Shown: positions 1-8,402, counted from the stretch's first letter. The stretch: DNA of 25,002 nt from a virus (IMGVR_UViG_3300045971_000133:1-25002); one strand, 5' to 3'. Notes: generated by a model from the letters alone, not told the origin. Program-made: numbers and translations.

Positions 1-8
1 ATAGGCAT
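1..8 (-). CDS. Start of a further late gene, cut by window edge
   Basis: Only the first two codons (ATG CCT) and part of a third are inside the window. The ATG follows the TAA stop of the preceding gene directly, and an AGGTG Shine-Dalgarno-like sequence lies six bases before it inside the end of that gene. The spacing matches the other tightly packed late genes. The product cannot be identified from this fragment. Confidence 0.25.
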
Positions 9-392
9 TTAGGGCACCTGAGCCATACGGACCACAGCCACACTAGACGGGTTCACAGCACCAGACTTCGTGAACTTGAAGAACTGGAACTGGGAGTGCA
101 GGCGGTAGGGAAGCACATAGTTCCCAGTAGCCAGAGCACCAGTCGCATGGTCAAGGCCAGTCGAGAGGTCAAAAGGCAGCAAGGTTGCACTGTAATTTAC
201 CCCATCAGTCGATGCGGTAATGGCAATCGTTTCTGCGGTAGCAACAACGCTAACCTTCATGTCACCCACAGCCAGCGGGAGAGGACTGGTAAGCGTCCCA
301 ACCGCAGCAACAGTCGCCACATAGAGGGTCAACTTGGGATCAAAGTTCTTCCGCTGATTAGCGAAAGTGGCCTGCATGTTAGGGACACCCAT
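9..392 (-). CDS. Small virion-associated-type hypothetical protein (127 aa), paralogue of its upstream neighbour
   Basis: I do not recognise a named family. The ATG at 392 has an AAGGAG ribosome binding site six bases upstream, which overlaps the stop codon of the preceding gene. The protein has no signal peptide or membrane segment and is rich in Ala, Val, Thr and Ser, as expected for an all-beta structural protein. Its C-terminal half resembles the C-terminal half of the 404..766 product: both carry an ATGAL stretch, then a G-N/T-Y segment, then F/LKFTKS.AV followed by a V-rich strand. This suggests an old tandem duplication. It lies after the tailspike at the end of the visible late operon, so a virion surface, tail or decoration role is likely. 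That role is inferred from position only. A second in-frame ATG at codon 6 is possible but has no better ribosome binding site. Confidence 0.8.
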   Translation of the reverse strand: MGVPNMQATFANQRKNFDPKLTLYVATVAAVGTLTSPLPLAVGDMKVSVVATAETIAITASTDGVNYSATLLPFDLSTGLDHATGALATGNYVLPYRLHSQFQFFKFTKSGAVNPSSVAVVRMAQVP

Positions 393-403
393 TGCATTTC
401 TCC

Positions 404-766
404 TTAGTTCGCGTTGAGGACGCCGTAGCGGACGGTGCAGCTTTCAACAGCCGCAGACTTGGTGAACTTCAAAGCCCTCCAGGGCGTGTTAACGAACATG
501 TAGGTTCCGTTGCCAAGGGCAGACGAAGCAGTTAGTGCCCCCGTAGCGCAGTCGATAGGACGCATGGGCTGAGCCTCAAAGGTTCCGTTGGCGCTGACTG
601 TGCTCCAATCAAAGGAAGGGACCACACCCACAGTCTCGGCACCCAACCCGCTGATATTGAAGCAGATTCGGTTATATCGCTCCGTATTGGAGACAATGCC
701 AAGGGCAGCAGCAGTAACGGCAGAAGCCAGAACCGCATTCCCATATTCAAACGTTCCAGCCTGCAT
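404..766 (-). CDS. Small virion-associated-type hypothetical protein (120 aa)
   Basis: The start ATG at 766 has a strong AAAGGAGT ribosome binding site. The product is Ala/Thr/Val-rich with no membrane segment and no recognised domain. Its C-terminal portion (CATGAL at about residues 74-79, then GNGTYMFVN and LKFTKSAAV) aligns with the same region of the next gene downstream (9..392), so the two appear to be paralogues. It sits between the tailspike gene and that paralogue with 21 bases before it and 11 after. The position suggests a structural or tail-accessory protein, but no direct functional motif is visible. Confidence 0.8.
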   Translation of the reverse strand: MQAGTFEYGNAVLASAVTAAALGIVSNTERYNRICFNISGLGAETVGVVPSFDWSTVSANGTFEAQPMRPIDCATGALTASSALGNGTYMFVNTPWRALKFTKSAAVESCTVRYGVLNAN

Positions 767-787
767 AGTAACTCCTTTAATAAATGA

Positions 788-3298
788 TTACAGATTACCT
801 TCAGAAGTAAAGGCTACAGAGGTAGTTGCTCGACAGGTAAAGACTGCCCCAGTGGTGATGACATCCTGAACAGTTGTCCCTACCGTATAAGCACCTGGAA
901 CAACAGCAGCGGCACCAGTGGTCCCAGCTTTGGTGCATTCCCACACGGTGATGTTGGTCCCGGTAGGCCATTGAACCCACTGACCCAAGGTGTAAGCCTT
1001 GAGGTTTGCGCGGACTTCAGTGAATGCCCCGCCTGCCGTGGTGCAGGTCCACGCCTTGGGTTGCGTGGTCACGCCTGACGGGTTGACGACACGATCACCA
1101 AGTGCGAACACCCCGGCGGTGGGCAGGGTGTTGGCGACCAGTGCCGTGCTCACCGTCTTACCCGCCTCTGTGATCGAATTGAAGGTCTTCCCAAGAATGG
1201 AGTTGGTTCCCGAAACCGTGGTCAGGGTGTTGTCGGCCAGGAGGATGTTCGGACTGATGATGCCCCAGGCACCATTCGCCATGTTGGTCATGGTGTTCCC
1301 AACAGCTTCCACGCTGCCAGACGCAGTCATGTTCGCCTTGCCCCAATTCGGAGTCGCATTCGTGCAGAGGTAGGTGTTCCGGTTGAACCGGATGCGGATG
1401 GCCCCCGAGGTGATGCACTCAAAGAAGTAGGCATTGGCGGCAGAACTGGTGAAGTTGTTGTCGAGGATGTCAACGTAGGAACTGGTTGCGTTAGCCCCGC
1501 CCCACATCAGGTGGTACCCATTCACCACGTTCATGGTGTTCAGCCGGAACCTCAGGCGAGTGACTGTGATCGGCTGGGCAAGCTGAAGGCCAGCGGTGCC
1601 CGTGGCCCTGGTCGAACTGCAATAGTTGTCCTCAATCATGCAGTCCTTGACCGTTCCGGTTCCCGCTCCAGTGCTGTTCATGTAGAAGAAATATTGTGAG
1701 ACGGTGTTGTTGGCGAAGATTCTGTTTCTACTTAGGGTCAACTGGTCGATGTAGCCAGCCACATTGAGGTAGATCAGGTAGGTCGCGGTTGGGTTGTCAT
1801 TGGCGAAGATGTTGCAGTTCGTGATGGAGAAGTTGCACCCCGAAGCAAAACCCTCTTCTGTGTGGGTTCCCTGGAAGTCACTATTGTAGTTGATGGCTTG
1901 GGTGCGGATGTAGATTGTGCATCCGTCAATCGTGTCGTTCTTGCCGCACAGGGCAAGACCGTTGTTGAGGGTGCAGTTCTGCACCAGCATGTTGTCTGTA
2001 TTGCCGTGTGTATTCAGGCAGGCCGCACCACTCGCCAGGTCGTTGTCGAGGTAGCTGTTCACCAACATGATGTCCCGGCAGGGCTCCATCCAACCCGTAG
2101 TCACGGCGTGACGACCGGACACCAACCTACAGTCGGAGATCGACACTACCTGTGAACTGTTCACGGCGATACCGTAGCCTGCGCCATTCCCAGCGGTCCA
2201 GGCACAGTAGGCATTCAGGGAGCTAACCTTCATGCCCAGGACATAGAAGGGGGCTAGTGCCGAGTCTGAACAACCGTTGATCTCGCCGCCCGATACTTCA
2301 CAGTTCCTTCCGTAGTAGATTTGAAGGCCAACTTGTTCAGTCGGCTCCTGATTGGATGCGTTCAATGTGAACCCAGTGATCTTGGTCTGCACCGGCTGGA
2401 TCCGCATGGCTCCGGCCACATTGGCACCATACGTTCCACGCACTGGATCGCGGAGGTAGACGGTTTGCCCTACAACGCTTCGGACCTCACACAACTCACC
2501 TTTGTAGTAGTAGTTTCGACCCCCATACCACAAGCTGCCATCACCACCCAGTGCAGCCTGTGAACTCAATCTGAGGACATCCCCAGACACTAGAGTAGCC
2601 GCCAGGGTCGCATGGACAGTTACAGATGAGGCACCAGCACTGATGGACGCAACATTGGTGTAGTAGGTGCCCTGGGTTCCTAGAACCTTGAAGATGGTCG
2701 CGCCCGTGAAGGTTGTGGCATCAATAACCGCGCCCTGCTCAAAGGTGAGATCACCGGATACCTGGCGAACCAACTCAGTGCTTCCACTTACCTTGTAGGT
2801 TCCAGCCGGGAATCGAATTTCTGTATTGGCGGGAACATTCGTGAAACAAGCCCGGATTGCAGCGGTGCAGTCTACCCCAAGATCCCGCGCCTGAACGTGG
2901 CCGATCTCATCAGCAGACATGAAGTCGAATATGCTCACACTACGCTGGTTTATCTTTGTCTGGGTAGTACTAACTGCGCTCGTAAATGGTTGGGTAAAAG
3001 ATAGCGAATCGGTTGAAATGGTTGCAGCAGGAGGAGTTTCAAGTTGGATGTCACTATATTTCTTATTATTGCCAGCACCAGAGACACGAACATCATAGGT
3101 CCCATCAGCAGCAGCAAAGGCAAAGGTTCCACTTCCACCAACTGACATTGGGTTGGAAATAGGAGTTACTGGGTTAGCAAGTGGATCGGAAGCATCATAG
3201 ATAACTGCATTCACCCCGTTCTGATCTACCACAAGGACCGAAGATCCATATGGGAACGTAGTAGTTGGATCACTCTGCGAGGAATAATAACGCTGCAT
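788..3298 (-). CDS. Tailspike protein with pectate-lyase-like beta-helix
   Basis: This 836-residue protein is the likely receptor-binding and polysaccharide-degrading tailspike. Residues 1-90 form a small beta-rich domain (DQNG, SNPMSV, GTFAFAAADGTYDVRVSG) that resembles the N-terminus of the short fibre at 13806..14777 and is probably the virion anchor. From about residue 125, the pattern FDFMSADEIG, LGVDCTAAI and EIRFPAGTYKVSG is typical of pectate_lyase_3/beta-helix tailspikes. A long repeat region of beta-helix rungs rich in N, C and V follows to about residue 690. The last 130 residues contain small repeated modules with a W.CT.AG pattern (AWTCTTAG, VWECTKAG), similar to carbohydrate-binding add-ons in other tailspikes. 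The ribosome binding site is AAAGGAG, six bases before the ATG. Catalytic residues cannot be assigned by eye. It is unusual that it lies after the lysis genes. Confidence 0.88.
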   Translation of the reverse strand: MQRYYSSQSDPTTTFPYGSSVLVVDQNGVNAVIYDASDPLANPVTPISNPMSVGGSGTFAFAAADGTYDVRVSGAGNNKKYSDIQLETPPAATISTDSLSFTQPFTSAVSTTQTKINQRSVSIFDFMSADEIGHVQARDLGVDCTAAIRACFTNVPANTEIRFPAGTYKVSGSTELVRQVSGDLTFEQGAVIDATTFTGATIFKVLGTQGTYYTNVASISAGASSVTVHATLAATLVSGDVLRLSSQAALGGDGSLWYGGRNYYYKGELCEVRSVVGQTVYLRDPVRGTYGANVAGAMRIQPVQTKITGFTLNASNQEPTEQVGLQIYYGRNCEVSGGEINGCSDSALAPFYVLGMKVSSLNAYCAWTAGNGAGYGIAVNSSQVVSISDCRLVSGRHAVTTGWMEPCRDIMLVNSYLDNDLASGAACLNTHGNTDNMLVQNCTLNNGLALCGKNDTIDGCTIYIRTQAINYNSDFQGTHTEEGFASGCNFSITNCNIFANDNPTATYLIYLNVAGYIDQLTLSRNRIFANNTVSQYFFYMNSTGAGTGTVKDCMIEDNYCSSTRATGTAGLQLAQPITVTRLRFRLNTMNVVNGYHLMWGGANATSSYVDILDNNFTSSAANAYFFECITSGAIRIRFNRNTYLCTNATPNWGKANMTASGSVEAVGNTMTNMANGAWGIISPNILLADNTLTTVSGTNSILGKTFNSITEAGKTVSTALVANTLPTAGVFALGDRVVNPSGVTTQPKAWTCTTAGGAFTEVRANLKAYTLGQWVQWPTGTNITVWECTKAGTTGAAAVVPGAYTVGTTVQDVITTGAVFTCRATTSVAFTSEGNL

Positions 3299-3310
3299 CT
3301 GCTGCTCCTT

Positions 3311-3688
3311 TTACCACCTAATTCTAGCACTAACCCTAGTGTTATTCCCTACCACCATCAATTCTACGGTAAGTGTCACGGACTGCCACCCAACCCTTGA
3401 TTTGTGATCCATTGAATTGGAAACAACGAAGTGTCCAATACTTGACGCTATGCAGAAAAGGTTGATTGTAGACTGTTTAGGATGACTGCCAAGGAATAGG
3501 TTTTGTTCTCTAGTTTGGAAGGTAGAGCCATCCGGTCTTGTTACAAAGTCCCTGTGAATCTCTGAAGTCTGTTTCCAGTCAACGAATAGGGCGGCTTGAT
3601 AGGCAGATTCAAGAACGATCTCAGTGGTAGTCCAGTCAGACCCCATCGCAGGGAAGGCCAAAAGCAGGGCTATCAGAATGCTTTTCAA
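3311..3688 (-). CDS. Small exported hypothetical protein of the lysis region (125 aa)
   Basis: The N-terminus is a short signal peptide or membrane anchor (MKS followed by a hydrophobic stretch to about residue 16). The mature part carries the spaced pattern E61-x-N63, LG at 66-67, HP at 69-70, N76 and H86. I know this arrangement from small phage proteins of unknown function that often lie near lysis genes. There is no lipobox cysteine, so it is not an obvious outer-membrane spanin lipoprotein. Its ATG overlaps the stop of the upstream one-TM coiled-coil gene (ATGA at 3685-3688), so the two are probably co-translated. A role in lysis or in the cell envelope is inferred from the signal peptide and location. 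The biochemical function is unknown. Confidence 0.75.
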   Translation of the reverse strand: MKSILIALLLAFPAMGSDWTTTEIVLESAYQAALFVDWKQTSEIHRDFVTRPDGSTFQTREQNLFLGSHPKQSTINLFCIASSIGHFVVSNSMDHKSRVGWQSVTLTVELMVVGNNTRVSARIRW

Positions 3689-4005
3689 CGTCTTCGCTCA
3701 ATCAGACGGTCCAGCTTGTCGTCAATGGACTTCAGCCGTTCATCCGTCTTTCGCTCAAGAACATCCACCCGCTTCTCAGTGGATTGGTCGTCTTTGGTGT
3801 GCTGAACCAGGACCGTGTCAATCGAAGTAAAGTGCGAGTTGACCCCGTTAGGCCCCCCCGCCCACAACAGAAGGGATATGATGATCCCTGCAATAAAGAC
3901 CACAATAGAGGTATCGAACTTTCTCCATCCAATAGTAGGGACCACACAGTCCCCTCCAGCCTCTACCGGGCAGTCGGGTTCTGTCGGATGCTTCATCGTG
4001 ACCAT
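3685..4005 (-). CDS. One-TM coiled-coil membrane protein, possible inner-membrane spanin-like lysis protein
   Basis: Counting from the ATG at 4005, the 106-residue product has a hydrophilic N-terminus with two cysteines, one transmembrane helix at about residues 31-49, and a charged heptad-like helix near residues 70-104 (DVLERKTDERLKSIDDKLDRL). One TM plus a coiled coil downstream of a holin is the layout of an i-spanin or a haemolysin-XhlA-like protein. Sequence alone does not prove either. The ATG at 4005 is chosen because GAGGG lies five bases before it. An in-frame GTG at 4017 overlaps the holin stop as GTGA and would add four residues. Its stop overlaps the next gene as ATGA. Confidence 0.75.
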   Translation of the reverse strand: MVTMKHPTEPDCPVEAGGDCVVPTIGWRKFDTSIVVFIAGIIISLLLWAGGPNGVNSHFTSIDTVLVQHTKDDQSTEKRVDVLERKTDERLKSIDDKLDRLIERRR

Positions 4006-4013
4006 TGAAACCC

Positions 4014-4427
4014 TCACTTAGCCGCAACTCCGTTAAGTTTCTCGTAGGTCCGCAGAGCACCCATACCCAACATCCCCATCAATAAGGGTAGCATCTGGGT
4101 AAGGTCTGCCGGGGAAACCTTTACCTCCTTACCAAAAGCAGCGGCAAAGAACAGAACCACCGGAAGTCCAACCCAGTTCCAGGCACAAGCTCCACCACAG
4201 ACCCACCCAATGAAAGGACGCCAGCCAGACACCAAAATACTTGGATTAGCAGCTTCTATCTTATTAATGTCCATCTGGCCTTGGTTCATTGCCATCTGGT
4301 TCTGCATGGTAGTGAGAATCAGGCTCATTTGAGCCTTCTCCTGTTCCGTCTTGTCAGGGAAGAACCTCCCTACCAGATCCTTAGCCAGATCCGCAATAGC
4401 TCCGATACCGAGTGCATCCAAGCCCAT
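4014..4427 (-). CDS. Holin, 3-TM GTA-type family
   Basis: The 137-residue product matches the layout of the 3-TM holin family first described in gene-transfer agents (Pfam GTA_holin_3TM). An amphipathic N-terminal helix and a helical linker (about residues 1-57) lead into the hallmark NPSILVSGWRPFIGWVC segment at about 61-77. Hydrophobic helices continue to about residue 97, and a final one at about 110-127 ends in RTYEK. Such holins form holes in the inner membrane and set lysis timing. The gene lies between the DUF2778-type enzyme (2 bases upstream) and the one-TM coiled-coil protein, forming a compact lysis cassette inside the late operon. Family assignment is by recognition of the conserved central motif. 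Confidence 0.85.
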   Translation of the reverse strand: MGLDALGIGAIADLAKDLVGRFFPDKTEQEKAQMSLILTTMQNQMAMNQGQMDINKIEAANPSILVSGWRPFIGWVCGGACAWNWVGLPVVLFFAAAFGKEVKVSPADLTQMLPLLMGMLGMGALRTYEKLNGVAAK

Positions 4428-4429
4428 AA

Positions 4430-4795
4430 CTACTCCTTGACCGTGATGGTTTTAGGGTCTAGTTCCTTAACGTGAGTCCTACCAGGACGGGGAACGACGA
4501 TGCACCCCATAGATTCCTCCCCATAGTGCTTAGAGGAAGGACCGTGAATGAAGAAGGCAGACCGGCCAAAGGTTTCACCTTGAACCTGAAGGAGTTCAGC
4601 CACCATCGGCCCAAGCCTGGGATGATCCTGCCATTCCCCTACCGTATAAACGCCTTGCGGGAGAGGGCCGGTGCAGACTATATCCTGCATCTGGGGGTTA
4701 TTTTTGCCGGATCCACGCCCAGCCCACCCCAAGGCAACATGACTCCCATCATCTTCAGTGATGAGGCCAGAGACTTGTGAGTAGTTGAGGTTCAT
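4430..4795 (-). CDS. DUF2778/L,D-transpeptidase-like peptidoglycan enzyme, probable endolysin
   Basis: This 121-residue protein carries the features of the DUF2778 family, which includes the type VI effector Tlde1 and is related to L,D-transpeptidases. It has a G-rich NNP segment near residues 27-34, GPLPQGVYTVG at 43-53, GRSAFFIHG at 77-85 with H84, and S95-M-G97-C98-I, the expected catalytic Cys region, followed by R103 and R106. Family members cut or exchange peptidoglycan peptides. Here the neighbouring holin suggests use as the lysis enzyme, because no muramidase, amidase or transglycosylase was recognised elsewhere in the window. It has no signal peptide, so access through the holin is expected. 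The ATG overlaps the preceding stop (ATGA) and has AAGGA upstream. Confidence 0.78.
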   Translation of the reverse strand: MNLNYSQVSGLITEDDGSHVALGWAGRGSGKNNPQMQDIVCTGPLPQGVYTVGEWQDHPRLGPMVAELLQVQGETFGRSAFFIHGPSSKHYGEESMGCIVVPRPGRTHVKELDPKTITVKE

Positions 4796-6873
4796 GGACG
4801 TTCCTTGGGATCATGCCCAAAGTAAGTAGCCTCGCCAGTGCGGATCGCCTCACCAATCGGGCCCTGAGTCTGTGGCTGGCTGAGATACTTGAGGAACGAA
4901 TTGCGCTCAGAAGCAGGAAGGAACTCAAGAAGGCTATCGGCCAACTTGGGATCGAATGAGGCATCTGACAGGATCTTCAAGGTCTTCTGGCTAACCTTGT
5001 TCTCGGCGACATCAAGTGTTTTGTTAGCAATAGCAGCAGTCCGGTTTAGGACTTGAGGAAGCCTATACCAAGGGCGGTGCCTCTGGATTAGATCTGCTAG
5101 AGCTTCAGCGCCTGCGCTTGCCTGCTCTTTAACAGAGGTATTGGCAACGTGCTTCCCAGCCTCATCATTGAGAATACTCATCTGGTGGTCAGCAAGTTCC
5201 TTGGCAATATCATAGTTGCCAGGGCCAAGGATCTTCTCAACCACCTTGGGGTTTTCTCCCTGGACAAGCCTCACGAAGGCGTCACGGTCAGTTTTCCAGA
5301 GATCCAATGCCTTACCAGTTAGTTTCTTCTCTGCGATATCCCTCATCCCAGCGGTATAGGTATTGAGGTAGTCACGCCAGCCGGTTCCACCAGAAGCCTC
5401 GATTGCATCATCAATGAGGGGCTTGACCTCACTCATCACCTTAGCGGCAAGGTTGTTCTGAGTCTTGGCGTCAATCCCAGGGCGAAGTTTAGCGATAGTG
5501 GCATTGACAGAGTTCTGACGAAGCGCATGGAGCGCCTTGGCGTCAATAACCCCACTAGCATTCGTCCACTCAGTAATATCTTTGGCAAGGGAGTTGACCG
5601 CGCCATTAATTAGATCATTACCAGCATAGTTTGGATTGTTTGTGATAGTCCCGAGCCTCTGAACAAGCGGAGCAGTTTCAAGCGGAGCAATGCCAGCTTC
5701 CCTTAGAGAGCCAGCAGCGGCATCAGCGAACCGCTTGCCTTGCCCAAGGTCCAAGGAAGCAGCGGCAGCATCATCAGCCCACTTATCGGCCATCTTCCCA
5801 AGTTCACCCTTATAGGTGTATTTGCTTGCTGCTGTAGGCATACCCTGATTGATAAGGTCGATCTGCGCCCTTGCTTCAGCATAGTTGCCGAGCTTGACCA
5901 TCTTTCTAACCTTAGCCACCTGAGCAGCAGCCTCGGTTCCGAGTTCAGCAGACCGAGCCTCCAGATTCGCCACCAACTGACCCATATTGGCCCGTTCAAG
6001 CGCCTGCTCACGCATGGGAGTAGTGGACTGATTAAGAGCAGACTTCAGTTCGTCCATAGCCGTTCTTGCCCCAGTCTGAGTCTCACCAGGGGTAAGGCGA
6101 CCAAAGTTAGCGAGAGACTGGCCTTCCTGAGCCTTAGTCACTTCAGCGAGGTAAGCGGGATCTCTCCCAGCGCCTCTCGCCATGAGGGCTTGCCAAGTGG
6201 GATTGTTGACACTGGCGGTAGCCTGAGCAGTCGTAGGGTTAGCAACCTTACCCAGTGTCCTCATTGCCCATTGGAGTTCTTCCTGGTTGACAGACTTACC
6301 TGTGTTAGCGGCATCACGAAGGATATTGGCAGCACGAAGTTTAGGAGCGTTCCAGATGTCATTGGCAGCACCAAGCGTCTTACCGATGGCCCGACTAGCC
6401 ACCTGACCACCCAACTCCATCGTCGCGCCAGTGGCAACATCAAGACCCGTCTGCTTCAACTGGTCAGACAGAGGCATGGTGGAAGGTTCATACCCACCAA
6501 GGTAGGTATCCATTCCACGGTTAAGGCTTCTAGCTGAAGCATACCCAAGGCCAGCACCCAAAGCACCAGTGGTGACGGGGTTAGATACTAGACTTGGAGA
6601 GGTCACTACACCCGCACCAGCGCCTGCAACGCCACCAGCAACTCCACCAATCATCTCAGTAGCAGGAGCGAGATAGGGCCGGATCTTGCGGTAGAAGGAT
6701 TCAGTAGCAGTTAGAGGCTTTTGAGGGGCTGGAGGAACAAAGGGAAGTTTCTTCTCACCAAAGGCTGTATCAAAATCACTAGGGGCAGAAACAACCTTAG
6801 CACCAGGCGGGAGATCTGAAAACGAAGGTTCAGATACTACCTGTGCTCCAGGGGGAAGATCATCATAAGGCAT
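4792..6873 (-). CDS. Large internal virion (ejection) protein
   Basis: The 693-residue product has no enzyme motif I recognise. The N-terminus has two copies of a DLPPGA(Q/K)VVS(E/A)PS repeat at residues 5-17 and 20-32, a motif seen at the start of several podovirus ejection proteins. A Gly/Ala-rich hydrophobic stretch follows at about 74-125 (GGVAGGVAGAGAG) and could insert in a membrane. The remainder is highly helical and charged. As the third large protein after the tail-tube genes it occupies the place of T7 gp16-type core proteins, which leave the capsid ahead of DNA and form a channel through the envelope. The ATG at 6873 is preferred over a GTG at 6891, because GGAG lies five bases upstream and the ATG is two bases after the previous stop. 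Confidence 0.78.
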   Translation of the reverse strand: MPYDDLPPGAQVVSEPSFSDLPPGAKVVSAPSDFDTAFGEKKLPFVPPAPQKPLTATESFYRKIRPYLAPATEMIGGVAGGVAGAGAGVVTSPSLVSNPVTTGALGAGLGYASARSLNRGMDTYLGGYEPSTMPLSDQLKQTGLDVATGATMELGGQVASRAIGKTLGAANDIWNAPKLRAANILRDAANTGKSVNQEELQWAMRTLGKVANPTTAQATASVNNPTWQALMARGAGRDPAYLAEVTKAQEGQSLANFGRLTPGETQTGARTAMDELKSALNQSTTPMREQALERANMGQLVANLEARSAELGTEAAAQVAKVRKMVKLGNYAEARAQIDLINQGMPTAASKYTYKGELGKMADKWADDAAAASLDLGQGKRFADAAAGSLREAGIAPLETAPLVQRLGTITNNPNYAGNDLINGAVNSLAKDITEWTNASGVIDAKALHALRQNSVNATIAKLRPGIDAKTQNNLAAKVMSEVKPLIDDAIEASGGTGWRDYLNTYTAGMRDIAEKKLTGKALDLWKTDRDAFVRLVQGENPKVVEKILGPGNYDIAKELADHQMSILNDEAGKHVANTSVKEQASAGAEALADLIQRHRPWYRLPQVLNRTAAIANKTLDVAENKVSQKTLKILSDASFDPKLADSLLEFLPASERNSFLKYLSQPQTQGPIGEAIRTGEATYFGHDPKERP

Positions 6874-6875
6874 GA

Positions 6876-8393
6876 TTACTCCGCTTCCCACTTACCATTG
6901 CGCTTGACCTGGAAGGTATCACCCACCTGGACCCTAGTCCCTTCAGGAGCAGCATTTCCGCTACCTTGCATCTGGACATTCCGAGCACTAGAGATATTAG
7001 AGAGTTTCTGAGTTGCTAGGCCCCGAAGACGGTTGATCTCGTTCCTAACACCAGCGAGAGCATGGGAGAAGTCTTTTTCGGACATATTCATGTTCAGGTT
7101 CTCAATCGAGGTCCGAAGCACTTCGCCTTCCCGTTCACTTAACTGACCAAATCCAGTTGCACCCGTCTGACTAGCGGCCTTCAAAGCGCCCATAACCTCA
7201 ATCATCAACTTTGATTTAAGGCTTTCAATCTTCGCGGCAACACCGTAGGTATCAGTCTTGGGGATACGGGTAGTCAAAACACCCAGCGGAGATAGGGCAG
7301 AACTGAAAGCAGCCTTTTCTTGAGGTGTCTTGCCAATGATTTCGTCGATCTTGTTCTCAAAGGTATTGAGAGAGGAAATGACAGCCTGAGTTGCTTCTGA
7401 TTCCTTCGCTGTTTCCTCAATTTTCTTAGGGAGCGGAGTTGCATTGATGGGCATGGGCTTACCGGGAATACCGGGAGTTCCCTTGCTCTTTTGTGCAGGA
7501 GTTCCAGAAGGCAGGTTTCCAGGATAGGTAGGGGAATGACTAGGTGTAAGGGGTTCTTCGGTTGCCTGTGGCCCCATCGGTCCAGCCACCGGGGCCTGAA
7601 GCCCGAGTTGGCTACGAACCTGATTCGGAGTTGAGCCGGATCCGTTCATGTTCCCAGGCACCAGCCAACCACTAGCCGCTGTAGTTGCCCTAGCGGGGTC
7701 TGTAATGAACATCATCTTGTTCTTCATTGCATAGAAGTCTTCAGGTGTTATTCGGCCTGCGAGGAATGATTCAGTTAGTTTCCCAAGTGGGTCTTGGGGG
7801 CGTTCCCGCTTTGCCTGTTCTATTAGGTTCTTCTGTTGGAGGGTTAGCTGGGCGATCTCCATCTTCTGATCAAGCGCCTTCTGCTTAAAGGCTGCGTCAG
7901 TTCCCCAGTCAGAGAACTTAATTGGCGTCTTGGTAGTTACATCCTGAGTTGAGGTTGCATCATAACCTTCAGGCAGACCGCGACCTTCCATCTGATCTTC
8001 GATAGGTTGCTGAGTCTGGTAGGTTGTTTCTTCAAACTTCCTAGCTGGAACCATGCTCTCAGGCATCCCAGCACTCTGAGCGTATGAAACCATTTCCGGC
8101 CTATTATCACCTACGAGATTGTCACTGATGTATTTCGATACCTGATTGCGAAGTTGTGCCTGATGGAGTTGTGAAGCTTCCCTCATCTGCTGAGCCTGAG
8201 CCTGCTTATATGCCATGTTCATCTCAAGTTGGCTCAAACCCATCTGGTGTTTGTAAGCAGAGTCCTCCCCACCCCTCAAGCCAGCAAGGAACTTATCAGC
8301 GAAGGTAGGCATCTGAGCCATCTGCATGGCATTCTGATTGGCCGTTCCATACCCCTGGCCTACGGTCTGAAGGAGAGAATCATACATTCCCAT
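6876..8393 (-). CDS. Internal virion protein, middle gene of three
   Basis: The 505-residue product has a helical, Gln/Met-rich N-terminal third (about 1-100, with repeated QAQ/QLHQAQ heptad-like sequence). A Pro/Gly-rich linker follows (about 255-330). The C-terminal helical domain (about 330-490) includes a GVAAKIESLKSKL segment and a GATGFGQLSEREGEVL segment, a pattern I associate with structural or injection proteins of podoviruses. The protein ends in a small beta-like unit (TRVQVGDTFQVKRNGKWE). No catalytic motif is visible. It lies between the other two ejection-type genes with gaps of only 2 and 9 bases. GGGAGA precedes the ATG. Function as an ejected core protein is inferred from context. 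Confidence 0.75.
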   Translation of the reverse strand: MGMYDSLLQTVGQGYGTANQNAMQMAQMPTFADKFLAGLRGGEDSAYKHQMGLSQLEMNMAYKQAQAQQMREASQLHQAQLRNQVSKYISDNLVGDNRPEMVSYAQSAGMPESMVPARKFEETTYQTQQPIEDQMEGRGLPEGYDATSTQDVTTKTPIKFSDWGTDAAFKQKALDQKMEIAQLTLQQKNLIEQAKRERPQDPLGKLTESFLAGRITPEDFYAMKNKMMFITDPARATTAASGWLVPGNMNGSGSTPNQVRSQLGLQAPVAGPMGPQATEEPLTPSHSPTYPGNLPSGTPAQKSKGTPGIPGKPMPINATPLPKKIEETAKESEATQAVISSLNTFENKIDEIIGKTPQEKAAFSSALSPLGVLTTRIPKTDTYGVAAKIESLKSKLMIEVMGALKAASQTGATGFGQLSEREGEVLRTSIENLNMNMSEKDFSHALAGVRNEINRLRGLATQKLSNISSARNVQMQGSGNAAPEGTRVQVGDTFQVKRNGKWEAE

Positions 8394-8402
8394 TAGTTCT
8401 CC

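Noticed and set aside
5740-6537. 265-codon plus-strand frame opposite the large ejection protein
   Set aside because: No ribosome binding site or plausible product; the opposite strand is a well-supported gene.
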